A DNA stretch of 64,000 nt from Spirosoma lacussanchae (GTDB taxonomy: Bacteria > Bacteroidota > Bacteroidia > Cytophagales > Spirosomataceae): contig NZ_SWJG01000001.1 of the NCBI RefSeq assembly GCF_005870035.1, forward strand, positions 1,289,639 through 1,353,638, written 5' to 3'. How positions within the stretch are numbered: position 1 is the first letter of the stretch; every line of letters begins with the position of its first letter. This document shows, one piece after another, positions 34,028 through 41,790 of this stretch. The notes below the pieces were generated by a model, which searched no databases, was not told the DNA's origin, and worked only from the letters and a program-made list of their open reading frames with translations. Both the position numbers and the translations under genes were made by a program.

Positions 34028-34813
34028 ATGAATAACCTGACCGTAGTAAAAATTGGCGGTAACGTCATCGATAACCCCGACGCCCTGCTGCGTTTTCTGA
34101 CCGCCTTCGCCGGTTTGCCCGGTGCTAAACTTCTGGTACACGGTGGCGGTAAAATAGCGACCCAGGTTGCTGAGAAGCTGGGCGTTCAGACCACCATGGT
34201 AGAAGGACGGCGTATTACCGACCAGCCCATGCTGGACGTCGTTACGATGGTATACGGCGGTTTGGTCAACAAACAGATCGTGGCAAAGCTTCAGACGCTG
34301 GATTGCAACGCCATTGGTCTTACCGGCGCCGATGCCCGAATTGTACTGGCTCACAAGCGGCCGGTCGGGGCCATCGATTACGGCTTTGTAGGCGATCTGG
34401 ACGAAGTCAATGCCGGACAGATTCAGTTCTTTCTGCGCCAGAGCCTGACGCCGGTTATTGCGCCCATCAGCTACGACAACCAGGGTGGTTTGCTGAACAC
34501 CAATGCCGACACCATGGCTTCCGCTATTGCGGTTGATCTGGCCCGGCACGATACTGTAACGCTGGTCTATTGTTTCGAGAAGCGGGGCGTACTGGCGGAT
34601 CCTGCTAACGATGACAGCGTTATTCCGGCGCTAAACCCGACCACTTACGCGGACTACAAAGCCGCCGGGTTCATCAATAAAGGCATGATTCCTAAGCTGG
34701 ATAATGCGTTTAGGGCGCTGGATAACGGCGTGGCCCGGGTAGTGATCTGCCACGCCGACGAGCTGGGAGCTGCCGTAACGAGCGGTGGGGCTGGCACGAC
34801 CCTACATAAATAA
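34028..34813 (+). CDS. argB: Acetylglutamate kinase family enzyme
   Basis: A 261-residue amino acid kinase that phosphorylates N-acyl-glutamate, the second step of arginine synthesis. Visible: VVKIGGNVID (phosphate-binding Lys8, Gly-rich), LVHGGGKIATQVAEKLG, EGRRITD, VNKQIVAKLQ, ISYDNQGGLLNTNADTMASA and INKGMIPKLDNA. The N-terminal helix linked to arginine feedback in hexameric enzymes is missing; it begins directly at the first beta strand, so feedback inhibition is less likely. It is the third gene of the arginine group, ended by a terminator that overlaps its stop. Confidence 0.93.
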   Translation: MNNLTVVKIGGNVIDNPDALLRFLTAFAGLPGAKLLVHGGGKIATQVAEKLGVQTTMVEGRRITDQPMLDVVTMVYGGLVNKQIVAKLQTLDCNAIGLTGADARIVLAHKRPVGAIDYGFVGDLDEVNAGQIQFFLRQSLTPVIAPISYDNQGGLLNTNADTMASAIAVDLARHDTVTLVYCFEKRGVLADPANDDSVIPALNPTTYADYKAAGFINKGMIPKLDNAFRALDNGVARVVICHADELGAAVTSGGAGTTLHK

Positions 34814-34839
34814 AGCGGCCCTTGAGCCGCTTTATTTTT
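34808..34839 (+). terminator. Intrinsic terminator overlapping the argB stop
   Basis: AAATAAAGCGGC (34808-34819) pairs with GCCGCTTTATTT (34826-34837), loop CCTTGA, then TTATA. The argB stop TAA (34811-34813) lies inside the left arm. Confidence 0.88.
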
Positions 34840-34864
34840 ATAATCAGATAAAGCAGTTACCGTG

Positions 34865-35467
34865 CTATTTTTCGGCCAGTAGGGTAACAACCCGCCGAAC
34901 GCCCATGAACCGGCGCTGGTAATAATCGGCGTGCAGGTAGTCATACCGGACGCCCCCGTTCCAGGCCGAGTGGATGAATTTGATCCGGTCTCCGATCACC
35001 TCCGTAATCAGACCAACGTGACCAATGCGGTTACCTCCTGAACTGTGTCCTTTAAAGAGAATGAGGTCGCCGGGTTGCGCGTCGGATTTGTCGACGGCAT
35101 GACCGACATTACCCTGGGCGGCACTGGAATGAGGCAGACTGAGCCCGAAGTGGCTAAAACAAAAGCGGGTAAAACCTGAACAGTCAAACCCGCGTGTGCT
35201 GGTGCCGCCAGACCGGTACCGAATGGAAAGGTGCTTTTTAGCGAAGCCGATAACCTCGTTGACGAGCGGAATCTGTTCGTAAAACGATGGATCGGTTAAG
35301 TGAACGGTGGGCTTACTAGACGTTACGGTGGGTACAGGGTAAGCTACGGTGGAAATGTCGGGTACGGTGGGTGAATGTGGAGTGACGGTGGGTACGTTTT
35401 GTGCCTGAACGATGCCAAACGAGACAGAACATGCTACTGCCAGGAGCATTTTTATCATCATGATCAA
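34865..35467 (-). CDS. NlpC/P60 (C40) family cysteine peptidase
   Basis: A 200-residue secreted cell-wall peptidase. Signal peptide about 1-23 (to VQAQN); several Met codons at the start (residues 1, 3, 4, 7) make the exact start uncertain. A Pro/Thr/Val-rich linker with PTV repeats (about 26-57) follows, then the NlpC/P60 domain: catalytic Cys96 (RGFDCSGFTRF), His150 (NRIGHVGLIT) and third residue His166 (KFIHSAW). Such enzymes cut the gamma-D-Glu to diamino-acid bond in peptidoglycan stem peptides. No SH3 domain is seen. 35468-35676 upstream is AT-rich with no gene. Confidence 0.92.
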   Translation of the reverse strand: MIMMIKMLLAVACSVSFGIVQAQNVPTVTPHSPTVPDISTVAYPVPTVTSSKPTVHLTDPSFYEQIPLVNEVIGFAKKHLSIRYRSGGTSTRGFDCSGFTRFCFSHFGLSLPHSSAAQGNVGHAVDKSDAQPGDLILFKGHSSGGNRIGHVGLITEVIGDRIKFIHSAWNGGVRYDYLHADYYQRRFMGVRRVVTLLAEK

Positions 35468-35676
35468 AGGTTAGGTACAAATTACTTGATATAAAAGTAG
35501 GGAGTTGTGGAATAAATGCCAAATAGTTGAGGAGAGATTTCTACACTCCTGAAACCACATGTTAAGTGCCACAATTTGTAACCAGCTGGTAATTAGGCAC
35601 GAGGGTATAAATAAGGTAGAATAGGGAAGGAATATTTAATATAATTTTAATAAAATCTCTATAGAAATAATAGAAT

Positions 35677-35722
35677 AAACCCGTCTCCAGCAATAACTTC
35701 AGCCGAAGACGGGTTTGATTTT
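35677..35722. terminator. Bidirectional terminator-like hairpin
   Basis: AAACCCGTCT (35677-35686) pairs with AGACGGGTTT (35707-35716), loop 20 nt. T-rich tracts follow on both strands (GATTTTTTAG on plus, TTTATTC on minus). It directly follows the stop of the minus-strand gene at 35723. Confidence 0.7.
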
Positions 35723-36157
35723 TTAGAACCAGCCAGCGCCCGGAATACGGAAGGGCCAGGGAATAGAGGCCAGAATCAGGAGCAGACCGAGGCCGTAGAA
35801 GATACCAACCAGCCGCTGCTTCGTGGTGGGATCGGTAGCCCGTTTTGAGCGGGAGTAGCCGATCGTGATCAGCACAATGGCGATCAGCATGCCTGTCGTG
35901 TGCTCAACGGTATAAAATCGATACAGTTTGTCACTCAGCTGGTCGAAATTCACTTTGGGGCTGATGAAGTAAAGCAGCAGTCCGATAAGCAGCTGGGTAT
36001 GAACCGCAATCAGCGTGAATAAATACAGTTTGCGGTTACCATCGGTATAGCCGCTGCGACCCTGCCACTTGCCAATGGCAACAGCCACGGCAGCCAGCAG
36101 CAGGATGAGCGCAATCCAGCGGAGGCCTGAGTGGGCGTGTACTAATCCGGGATACAT
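35723..36157 (-). CDS. Four-helix membrane protein with conserved histidines (cytochrome b-like)
   Basis: A 144-residue protein from the ATG at 36155-36157 (MYPGLVHAHSG); the longer frame from 36205 lacks a membrane-type N terminus. Four hydrophobic helices can be drawn. Histidines lie at helix ends or inside helices: HAHSGLRW, AVHTQLLIGLLLYF and VEHTTGMLIAI. This spacing would suit bis-His heme b coordination, and Bacteroidota relatives are, to my memory, often named cytochrome B. No redox partner gene is adjacent. Moderate certainty. Confidence 0.7.
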   Translation of the reverse strand: MYPGLVHAHSGLRWIALILLLAAVAVAIGKWQGRSGYTDGNRKLYLFTLIAVHTQLLIGLLLYFISPKVNFDQLSDKLYRFYTVEHTTGMLIAIVLITIGYSRSKRATDPTTKQRLVGIFYGLGLLLILASIPWPFRIPGAGWF

Positions 36158-36243
36158 AAAAAGTAGGTTTGATGAATCAATTTGTTTCGGCAAAGAAACA
36201 ACCAAATGGTCAACTTACACCGACCCGACGGTGTTGAATGGGT

Positions 36244-36546
36244 ATGATTCTTTATAACACAACCTATAGCGTGGCCCAGGAAGTAGCTACCGACTGGCTG
36301 CGCTGGATCAAAGCGTTCTATCTGCCAGCCGTTAAAGCAACGGGCCTTACCGTCGATCATCGCCTGCTTCGGCTGCTGACGGAGCTTGACAACGGGGGCG
36401 TTACCTATTCTCTCCAGCTTAACTTCGAGAGCCGGACCGAATACGAAACCTACCTGGCCCAACATGCCGAAACCATGCAGCAGCGCATTCAACATCGGTT
36501 CGGAGGGCAGTTTGTATCATTTGACACGTTACTAGAAGATAGTTAG
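36244..36546 (+). CDS. DUF4286 family protein
   Basis: A 100-residue cytosolic protein starting MILYNTTYSV; an ATG two codons earlier (36238) is also possible. The pattern MILYNTTYSVAQEVATDWL at the N terminus and the middle FESRTEYETYL match DUF4286, a small ferredoxin-like alpha/beta family common in Bacteroidota, function unknown. It is divergent from the membrane protein at 35723 with about 85 bp between starts. Confidence 0.85.
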   Translation: MILYNTTYSVAQEVATDWLRWIKAFYLPAVKATGLTVDHRLLRLLTELDNGGVTYSLQLNFESRTEYETYLAQHAETMQQRIQHRFGGQFVSFDTLLEDS

Positions 36547-36655
36547 TTTAAATAAATAGTTATCAAATAGACCATATAGTAAATAGTGTCTTATAGAGTT
36601 GTCTTCCGTCAGATAGAAGCAAATTTTTGTATTTGTGTCTATCACCTGATGAATT

Positions 36656-38719
36656 ATGCCGCTCTATAAATCCTGTGTGCTGCTCGGCAAGCGGGTTGGT
36701 CTGCCTGGGGTACTTCTTTTGATAACGCTTGTCTGCAACGCGCAGCTGACGATTACTTTCCCGACGGCCCGGTTGGTGTTTCAGCGCGGTAACAATAACC
36801 AAACGACCCTGTCGATCATGGGGCTTTGTCCGGCGCTGACGGATCAGGTAGAGGCTCGTCTGACGGAAATGAATCCGGGACAGGGGCAGGCTACCGGTTG
36901 GGTTCTGCTCGACGCAGCACCCGCCCAGGGCCATTTCGGGGGGCGGCTGACGGTTAGCGGGGGCTGGTACCGGATCGAGGTGCGGGCCTGGCGCAGCGGG
37001 CTGATTACGGCCGTGGCGGAGGTAAAGCCGGTGGGCGTGGGCGAGGTGTTTGTCGTTGCGGGCCAGTCGAACGGGCAGGGCCTTCGAAACCGGGATGCCA
37101 TTAACCCGGCCGATGAGCGGGTGGTCTGCAGTCCGCACTTTAACCTGAACGATACCATCCGGTTGCCGATTCCGTTTACCGGGGCGCCCCTGTCGGCTAC
37201 GGGTACCGTTGGCCCCCGCGGCCAGACGGCCTGGAACTGGGGTCGGCTGGGCGATCTGCTGACGGCCCGGCTAAACGTACCGATCCTGTTCTACAATACC
37301 GCCTGGTCTGGTACGGCCGTACGAAACTGGCGCGAAAGTATTACTGTCGATAGTACCGCAACGTCGGGGGGCGATTATTTTCGGCCGGGTATGCCGTACG
37401 GCAATCTGAAGCGCGTCGTGCAGGACTATGTACCCCTGACGGGCTTGCGGGCGGTGCTCTGGCACCAGGGCGAATCGGAGTTTTACGATACCGACCCGTC
37501 GGCTTCCCGGTACGCGGCTGATCTGCAAACGGTCATAGCGCAGTGCCGGGCCGATGCCGGGTTCGCCCTGCCCTGGGTGGTGGCGCGGGCATCGATGGAT
37601 AACAACCTGTACCTGAACTACCACCTGACGCAGTACGCGCCGGTGATCAACGCCCAGAATCAGGTTGTCCAGCAGGTCAGCGGGGTGTATCCCGGCCCCA
37701 ATACCGACGCCATTCAGATGCCCCGTACGGATGGGGTTCATTTATCCGGCGATGGGCTGCGGCAGGTGGGAGATGCCTGGAACGGCTCGCTAACCGATGC
37801 TTTCTTTCAGAACACCCAGCCTCGTCTGCCTTCGGCCATAACGAGTACCGACCTGAGCCTACGCATGTATACGGACCAAACCAGTCCGGCACTGAACACA
37901 CCGGTTCGGGTTAGCCTGACGGTCGACAATACGGGGCCGCGAACGGCTACCAGCGTCTGGCTGCGGTGTAATCTGCCCCCGGCGCTACCCTTTATGCAGG
38001 GGACGCAGGTGACCCATAAACGGGGGCTGGTTCTGGTCAAACTGCCGGAGGTACAACCGTCGATACCGCGTTCGGTGACCTTCCTGGTTCAGCCTACGCA
38101 GGAGGGCGTTTATCAGCTGGCGGCCGAAATTGTCAGGGCCGATCAGCTGGATGTCGACTCGCAACCCAATACGAGCATCGGCGATGGGCAGGACGATCTG
38201 GCCCAGGTCACCTTTCGAACCCGGGCGTCGGCCGGGCAGGTATTCAGTGTTCCCGTTTCGGTCAACGCCGACCCGCTGCCTGCTGTTGCCTCGAACCAGC
38301 CCATCCCGGATCCCAACACAGCCGACCTGAGTCTGCAACTGGTGTCGAGTCGGCTGGCGGTACGGACCGGGGAGCTGCTGTCCATTAGTCTGGTCGTCGC
38401 CAACCGGGGCGGCCGTTCGTCGGGGAGCGTTCGGGTGGGATGTACATTGCCAGCCGCCCTCTCGTTTCTGGACGGCCCCGGCATGACGGTGGTGAGCGGG
38501 CTGGTCAGCGGCACGATCAGCGATCTGGCGGCTGGCCGAACGGCCACACTCTCATTCAGAGCCACGGTTACAACCCCGCTGGGCCGGGCCCGGCTCAACG
38601 CAGAAATTCAGGCGGCAGCCGTCACTGATCCAGATTCCAGGCCGGGAAACGGTTATACCAATGGTGAAGACGATACCGCCCTGCTGGATCTGTCTATCCA
38701 TCCACCAACGCTTCCCTAG
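36656..38719 (+). CDS. SASA/SGNH-type carbohydrate esterase with two DUF11-like modules
   Basis: A 687-residue secreted protein. Signal peptide about 1-29 (ITLVCNAQ). An N-terminal beta domain (about 30-128) precedes the sialate-O-acetylesterase-type SGNH domain with nucleophile Ser138 (VAGQSNGQG), the HQGESEF motif and the catalytic Asp359-x-x-His362 (TDGVHLSGDG). The C-terminal third has two DUF11-type Ig-like modules (about 400-520 and 555-680), each ending in the family's DxDSxPxxxxGxxEDD-like pattern (DVDSQPNTSIGDGQDD and DPDSRPGNGYTNGEDD). Probable role: removing acetyl groups from glycans outside the cell. Ends flush with the convergent MMPL gene. Confidence 0.88.
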   Translation: MPLYKSCVLLGKRVGLPGVLLLITLVCNAQLTITFPTARLVFQRGNNNQTTLSIMGLCPALTDQVEARLTEMNPGQGQATGWVLLDAAPAQGHFGGRLTVSGGWYRIEVRAWRSGLITAVAEVKPVGVGEVFVVAGQSNGQGLRNRDAINPADERVVCSPHFNLNDTIRLPIPFTGAPLSATGTVGPRGQTAWNWGRLGDLLTARLNVPILFYNTAWSGTAVRNWRESITVDSTATSGGDYFRPGMPYGNLKRVVQDYVPLTGLRAVLWHQGESEFYDTDPSASRYAADLQTVIAQCRADAGFALPWVVARASMDNNLYLNYHLTQYAPVINAQNQVVQQVSGVYPGPNTDAIQMPRTDGVHLSGDGLRQVGDAWNGSLTDAFFQNTQPRLPSAITSTDLSLRMYTDQTSPALNTPVRVSLTVDNTGPRTATSVWLRCNLPPALPFMQGTQVTHKRGLVLVKLPEVQPSIPRSVTFLVQPTQEGVYQLAAEIVRADQLDVDSQPNTSIGDGQDDLAQVTFRTRASAGQVFSVPVSVNADPLPAVASNQPIPDPNTADLSLQLVSSRLAVRTGELLSISLVVANRGGRSSGSVRVGCTLPAALSFLDGPGMTVVSGLVSGTISDLAAGRTATLSFRATVTTPLGRARLNAEIQAAAVTDPDSRPGNGYTNGEDDTALLDLSIHPPTLP

Positions 38720-41074
38720 CTAAGACTGGCTCGGCACAGCGGCTTTTCGGCGCTTATCGACCGTTAGCAGGAAGGCCGGCAGGAGAATCAGATTGGAAGC
38801 CATGCCCATCAGCAGGGTGATGGACACCAGAATGCCGAGGGCTATGGTTCCCTGGAAGGTCGATGCCGTAAAGATGGCGAAGCCCGCAAACAGAATAATG
38901 GCCGTATAGAACATGCTCAGGCCGGTATACCGAATGGTTTCTGATACGGCCTGCGTCAGCGATCGTTTCCCGTTCCGAAGCTCGTCGCGGTATTTGGTGA
39001 TAAAATAGATAGTGCCGTCGGAAGATATGCCGAAGGCGATGCTGAAGATGAGGATGGTAGAGGGTTTGAGGTGAATGTCGAAGAAGCCCATGATTCCGGC
39101 CGTAACGATGAGGGGGACCACACTGGGCAGAATGGCAATCAGGCTCAGCCGGATATCGCGCAGGAGAATAATCAGAATCACCGAAACCAGCAGAATGGCC
39201 AGTATGGTGCTTTCGGCGAGGTTTTTCAGCAGGTAATCATTGCCGCGGGTAAAAACTACACTGTTGCCAGTGATGCTGACGTCGTACTGCTCATCGGCCG
39301 CTACGCGCTGGCCCGTTTCGCGGTCTATGTTGAAAATCGAATCTACCTTGGGCTGGAGCCGGCTCAGCAGCTCGGTAGTACGGACGGTACCGACGTCGGG
39401 CATCTGGAAACTGATACGCGTATACCGGCGGGTACTGTCCAGGTAGCCTTTGAAGCGACTTTCTGACCCCTTCAGCTGGGGGGCATAACTGGCTAGCTGG
39501 CCCAGTTCGAGCGCGCCGGGCAGCGCATAATACTTGGGGTCGCCCCCGCGGTAGGCCTGGTAAAAGAACTTGACGGCTTCGGCCAGTGACAGGGGGCGGG
39601 TGAACTCGGGGTATTTGCTGAACTCGCGCTCCAGCAGGCGGATTTTGCTCAGTGTCTGTGGGGTCAGTACCCGGCCGGGCCGTTTGGTGTCGATACTCAC
39701 TTCGAACGGCATAACCCCTTTAAACCGACTCTCGATCCATTTAAGATCCGCGTAGATGGGATCGTTGGCCGGCAGGTCATCAACCACGTACCCGATGGCA
39801 TTGATCCGCAGGGCAAAAAATATCGATACCGCCGTTACGACCGCAATGAAGCTATAGATAGCCGTGCGACGCGTGCGGACCAGCTGATCGACCCAGCTGA
39901 GAAAACGCGTGACCTGACGCCGGTCGAGGTGGCCCCGTTGTTTGGGCGAAGGGGCCGGTAGGTAGCTGAAAATAATCGGAATCAGAATCAGCGATACGGC
40001 GTAGGTCGTCATGATACCAAAAGCCGCTACCAGCCCGAACTGCAGCAGCAGCGGGCTGGCCGTGAAGTAGAAAACGAAGAAGCCGATACTCGTGGTTACG
40101 TTGGCAAAAAAAGTCGTTTCGCCTACCTTTTCGATGGCGATCCGCAGCGCGTCGTCTTTCTGATGCCGTCGGTTCAGCTCTTCGTGGTAGCGGTTGAGCA
40201 GAAAAATAACGTTCGGAATCCCGATCACGATGATGAGCGGGGGCAGCAGACCCGTCAGGATGGTAATGTCGTAGCCGAAGAGAACAATGTAGCCGGTCAC
40301 CCAGATCACCCCGATACCTACCACCAGCGCAGCCGCGATCATCACCGTCAGCGACCGGAAAAAGTAAACCAGAATCAGCGCCGTAACCACAAAAGCCAGC
40401 ACCATGAAGAGGGTAAGCTCCTGGCTGACCTTAGCCGAAAACTCAGTCCGGATGTAGGGCATGCCCGACTTGTGAACCGTGAGCCTGTGCTGCGTTCCGA
40501 AGGAGTCGGCCATGGCTGCTACCCGCCGAACGGTGGCAATGCGGCTTTTGGTGTTGATCAGCTTCTGATCGAAGGTAACGGCCATCAGGTGAGCCCGGCC
40601 ACTGCTGTCCTGCACCAGCCCGCGGTAAAACGGCAGCCGGGCAATCCGGTCGCGGAGGCTATCGACCGACGACTGGGTAGAGAGAGGGCGGGGTACCAGC
40701 GGTACAATCCGGAATTTTTGGGCCGTATCGTCGCGGACAATGTCGTAGAGGTTAGCGTTGGCGACCACGTCCCGAATGCCTTCGATGGCGTTGATGCGCT
40801 GGCTGAGGGCGTACCAGTCATTGAAGAAATCGAGCTGGTACATACTGTCCGACTCGATGCCCAGCACCATGACGCTGCCATCCTGGCCAAAACGGCTTTT
40901 AAAGGTCTCGTACCGCTTGTATTCGGTATCTGAAACGGGCAGGATTTTGGCGAGTTCGTAGGATAACTTAACGTGACTGGCCTGGTAGCCCATGAAGGCC
41001 GTGCCAATCAGAACAGCGGCTACCAGGGCCAGCCGATGGCGAAGAATTAAGGAGGAGATACGGTGCCAGACCAT
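38720..41074 (-). CDS. MMPL/RND superfamily exporter
   Basis: A 784-residue inner membrane protein with the two-fold RND layout: helix 1 (about 10-30), large periplasmic loop (about 35-220), helices 2-6 (about 220-380), helix 7 (about 400-425), second loop (about 425-610) and helices 8-12 (about 615-770). The MMPL-type GYQASHVKLSYELAKILP start and the sterol-sensing-like second block are seen. Unlike tripartite pumps it has no adaptor or outer membrane factor beside it; relatives move lipids or hopanoids. The substrate is unknown. The gene is monocistronic or co-transcribed with the DUF2306 gene 85 bp upstream. Confidence 0.9.
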   Translation of the reverse strand: MVWHRISSLILRHRLALVAAVLIGTAFMGYQASHVKLSYELAKILPVSDTEYKRYETFKSRFGQDGSVMVLGIESDSMYQLDFFNDWYALSQRINAIEGIRDVVANANLYDIVRDDTAQKFRIVPLVPRPLSTQSSVDSLRDRIARLPFYRGLVQDSSGRAHLMAVTFDQKLINTKSRIATVRRVAAMADSFGTQHRLTVHKSGMPYIRTEFSAKVSQELTLFMVLAFVVTALILVYFFRSLTVMIAAALVVGIGVIWVTGYIVLFGYDITILTGLLPPLIIVIGIPNVIFLLNRYHEELNRRHQKDDALRIAIEKVGETTFFANVTTSIGFFVFYFTASPLLLQFGLVAAFGIMTTYAVSLILIPIIFSYLPAPSPKQRGHLDRRQVTRFLSWVDQLVRTRRTAIYSFIAVVTAVSIFFALRINAIGYVVDDLPANDPIYADLKWIESRFKGVMPFEVSIDTKRPGRVLTPQTLSKIRLLEREFSKYPEFTRPLSLAEAVKFFYQAYRGGDPKYYALPGALELGQLASYAPQLKGSESRFKGYLDSTRRYTRISFQMPDVGTVRTTELLSRLQPKVDSIFNIDRETGQRVAADEQYDVSITGNSVVFTRGNDYLLKNLAESTILAILLVSVILIILLRDIRLSLIAILPSVVPLIVTAGIMGFFDIHLKPSTILIFSIAFGISSDGTIYFITKYRDELRNGKRSLTQAVSETIRYTGLSMFYTAIILFAGFAIFTASTFQGTIALGILVSITLLMGMASNLILLPAFLLTVDKRRKAAVPSQS

Positions 41075-41159
41075 TCAACTGTATGGCGTTTGGGTTGAGG
41101 TTTGACGCAGCAGGCACGTCGAACTTCTCAGGCCGAACGCCAAACAATGAAGGCGCAAG

Positions 41160-41672
41160 TTAAGGAAAAAGGGTGGGCTTGCCGATGGGGGTTGCGGGCC
41201 GACCGGTCAGAAACCGATCTTTATGCCGCCGGATCAGGATACTGCCGGTAAGGGTCGTGGCCAGGGTTGCCAGCACCACCACCGGCCAGAACTGCGCCAT
41301 CCGAAATAGCCGCACCAGCGTTTCGGCCCAGAACGCGGCATAGAGCCCTACTACCGACCAGTTCATGAAGAAATAATGATACGACAGCCAGTCTGGAAAC
41401 CGGCGTCGGAACAGGATTGGAATCATTCCGCCCAGTATCGTGACGAAACTGAACAGAGCGGCCACGTGAAAGGGCCCAAACTTGCCGAACAGCTGGTAAA
41501 TCAGGAAGGCTGTCAGGTTAACGAGCAGCATACTGACCACGTAGACATACCCGATTCGTTTATGTCTTACCGTCGCTTTGGGCGTAAGGATAACGATGGC
41601 GCCGGTGATCATGGCCACAACGGCGGCTGTCAGGTGGAGGAGGCCAATAGTAGAGTGGACAAAGTTGTTCAT
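41160..41672 (-). CDS. DUF2306 family membrane protein
   Basis: A 170-residue protein with five hydrophobic helices. The family signature is visible as HSTIGLLHLTAAVVAMITGA, TPKATVRHKRIGYVYV and FHVAALFSFVTILGG, with conserved His residues in helices 1 and 3 and the HKRIGY motif. DUF2306 proteins are uncharacterised and resemble cytochrome b561-type bundles. It lies between the M4 peptidase gene and the MMPL gene, all on the minus strand. Confidence 0.88.
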   Translation of the reverse strand: MNNFVHSTIGLLHLTAAVVAMITGAIVILTPKATVRHKRIGYVYVVSMLLVNLTAFLIYQLFGKFGPFHVAALFSFVTILGGMIPILFRRRFPDWLSYHYFFMNWSVVGLYAAFWAETLVRLFRMAQFWPVVVLATLATTLTGSILIRRHKDRFLTGRPATPIGKPTLFP

Positions 41673-41790
41673 GGTGGTTACTGGTTTATAATCACAAACC
41701 TAGCCGCCACCTCCGGCCTGAACCACTTATTTCAGACAAACATGGCCCTGAGCCCGACAAAGGCCGGGGAGTCGCTGACAAAGTGATCTG

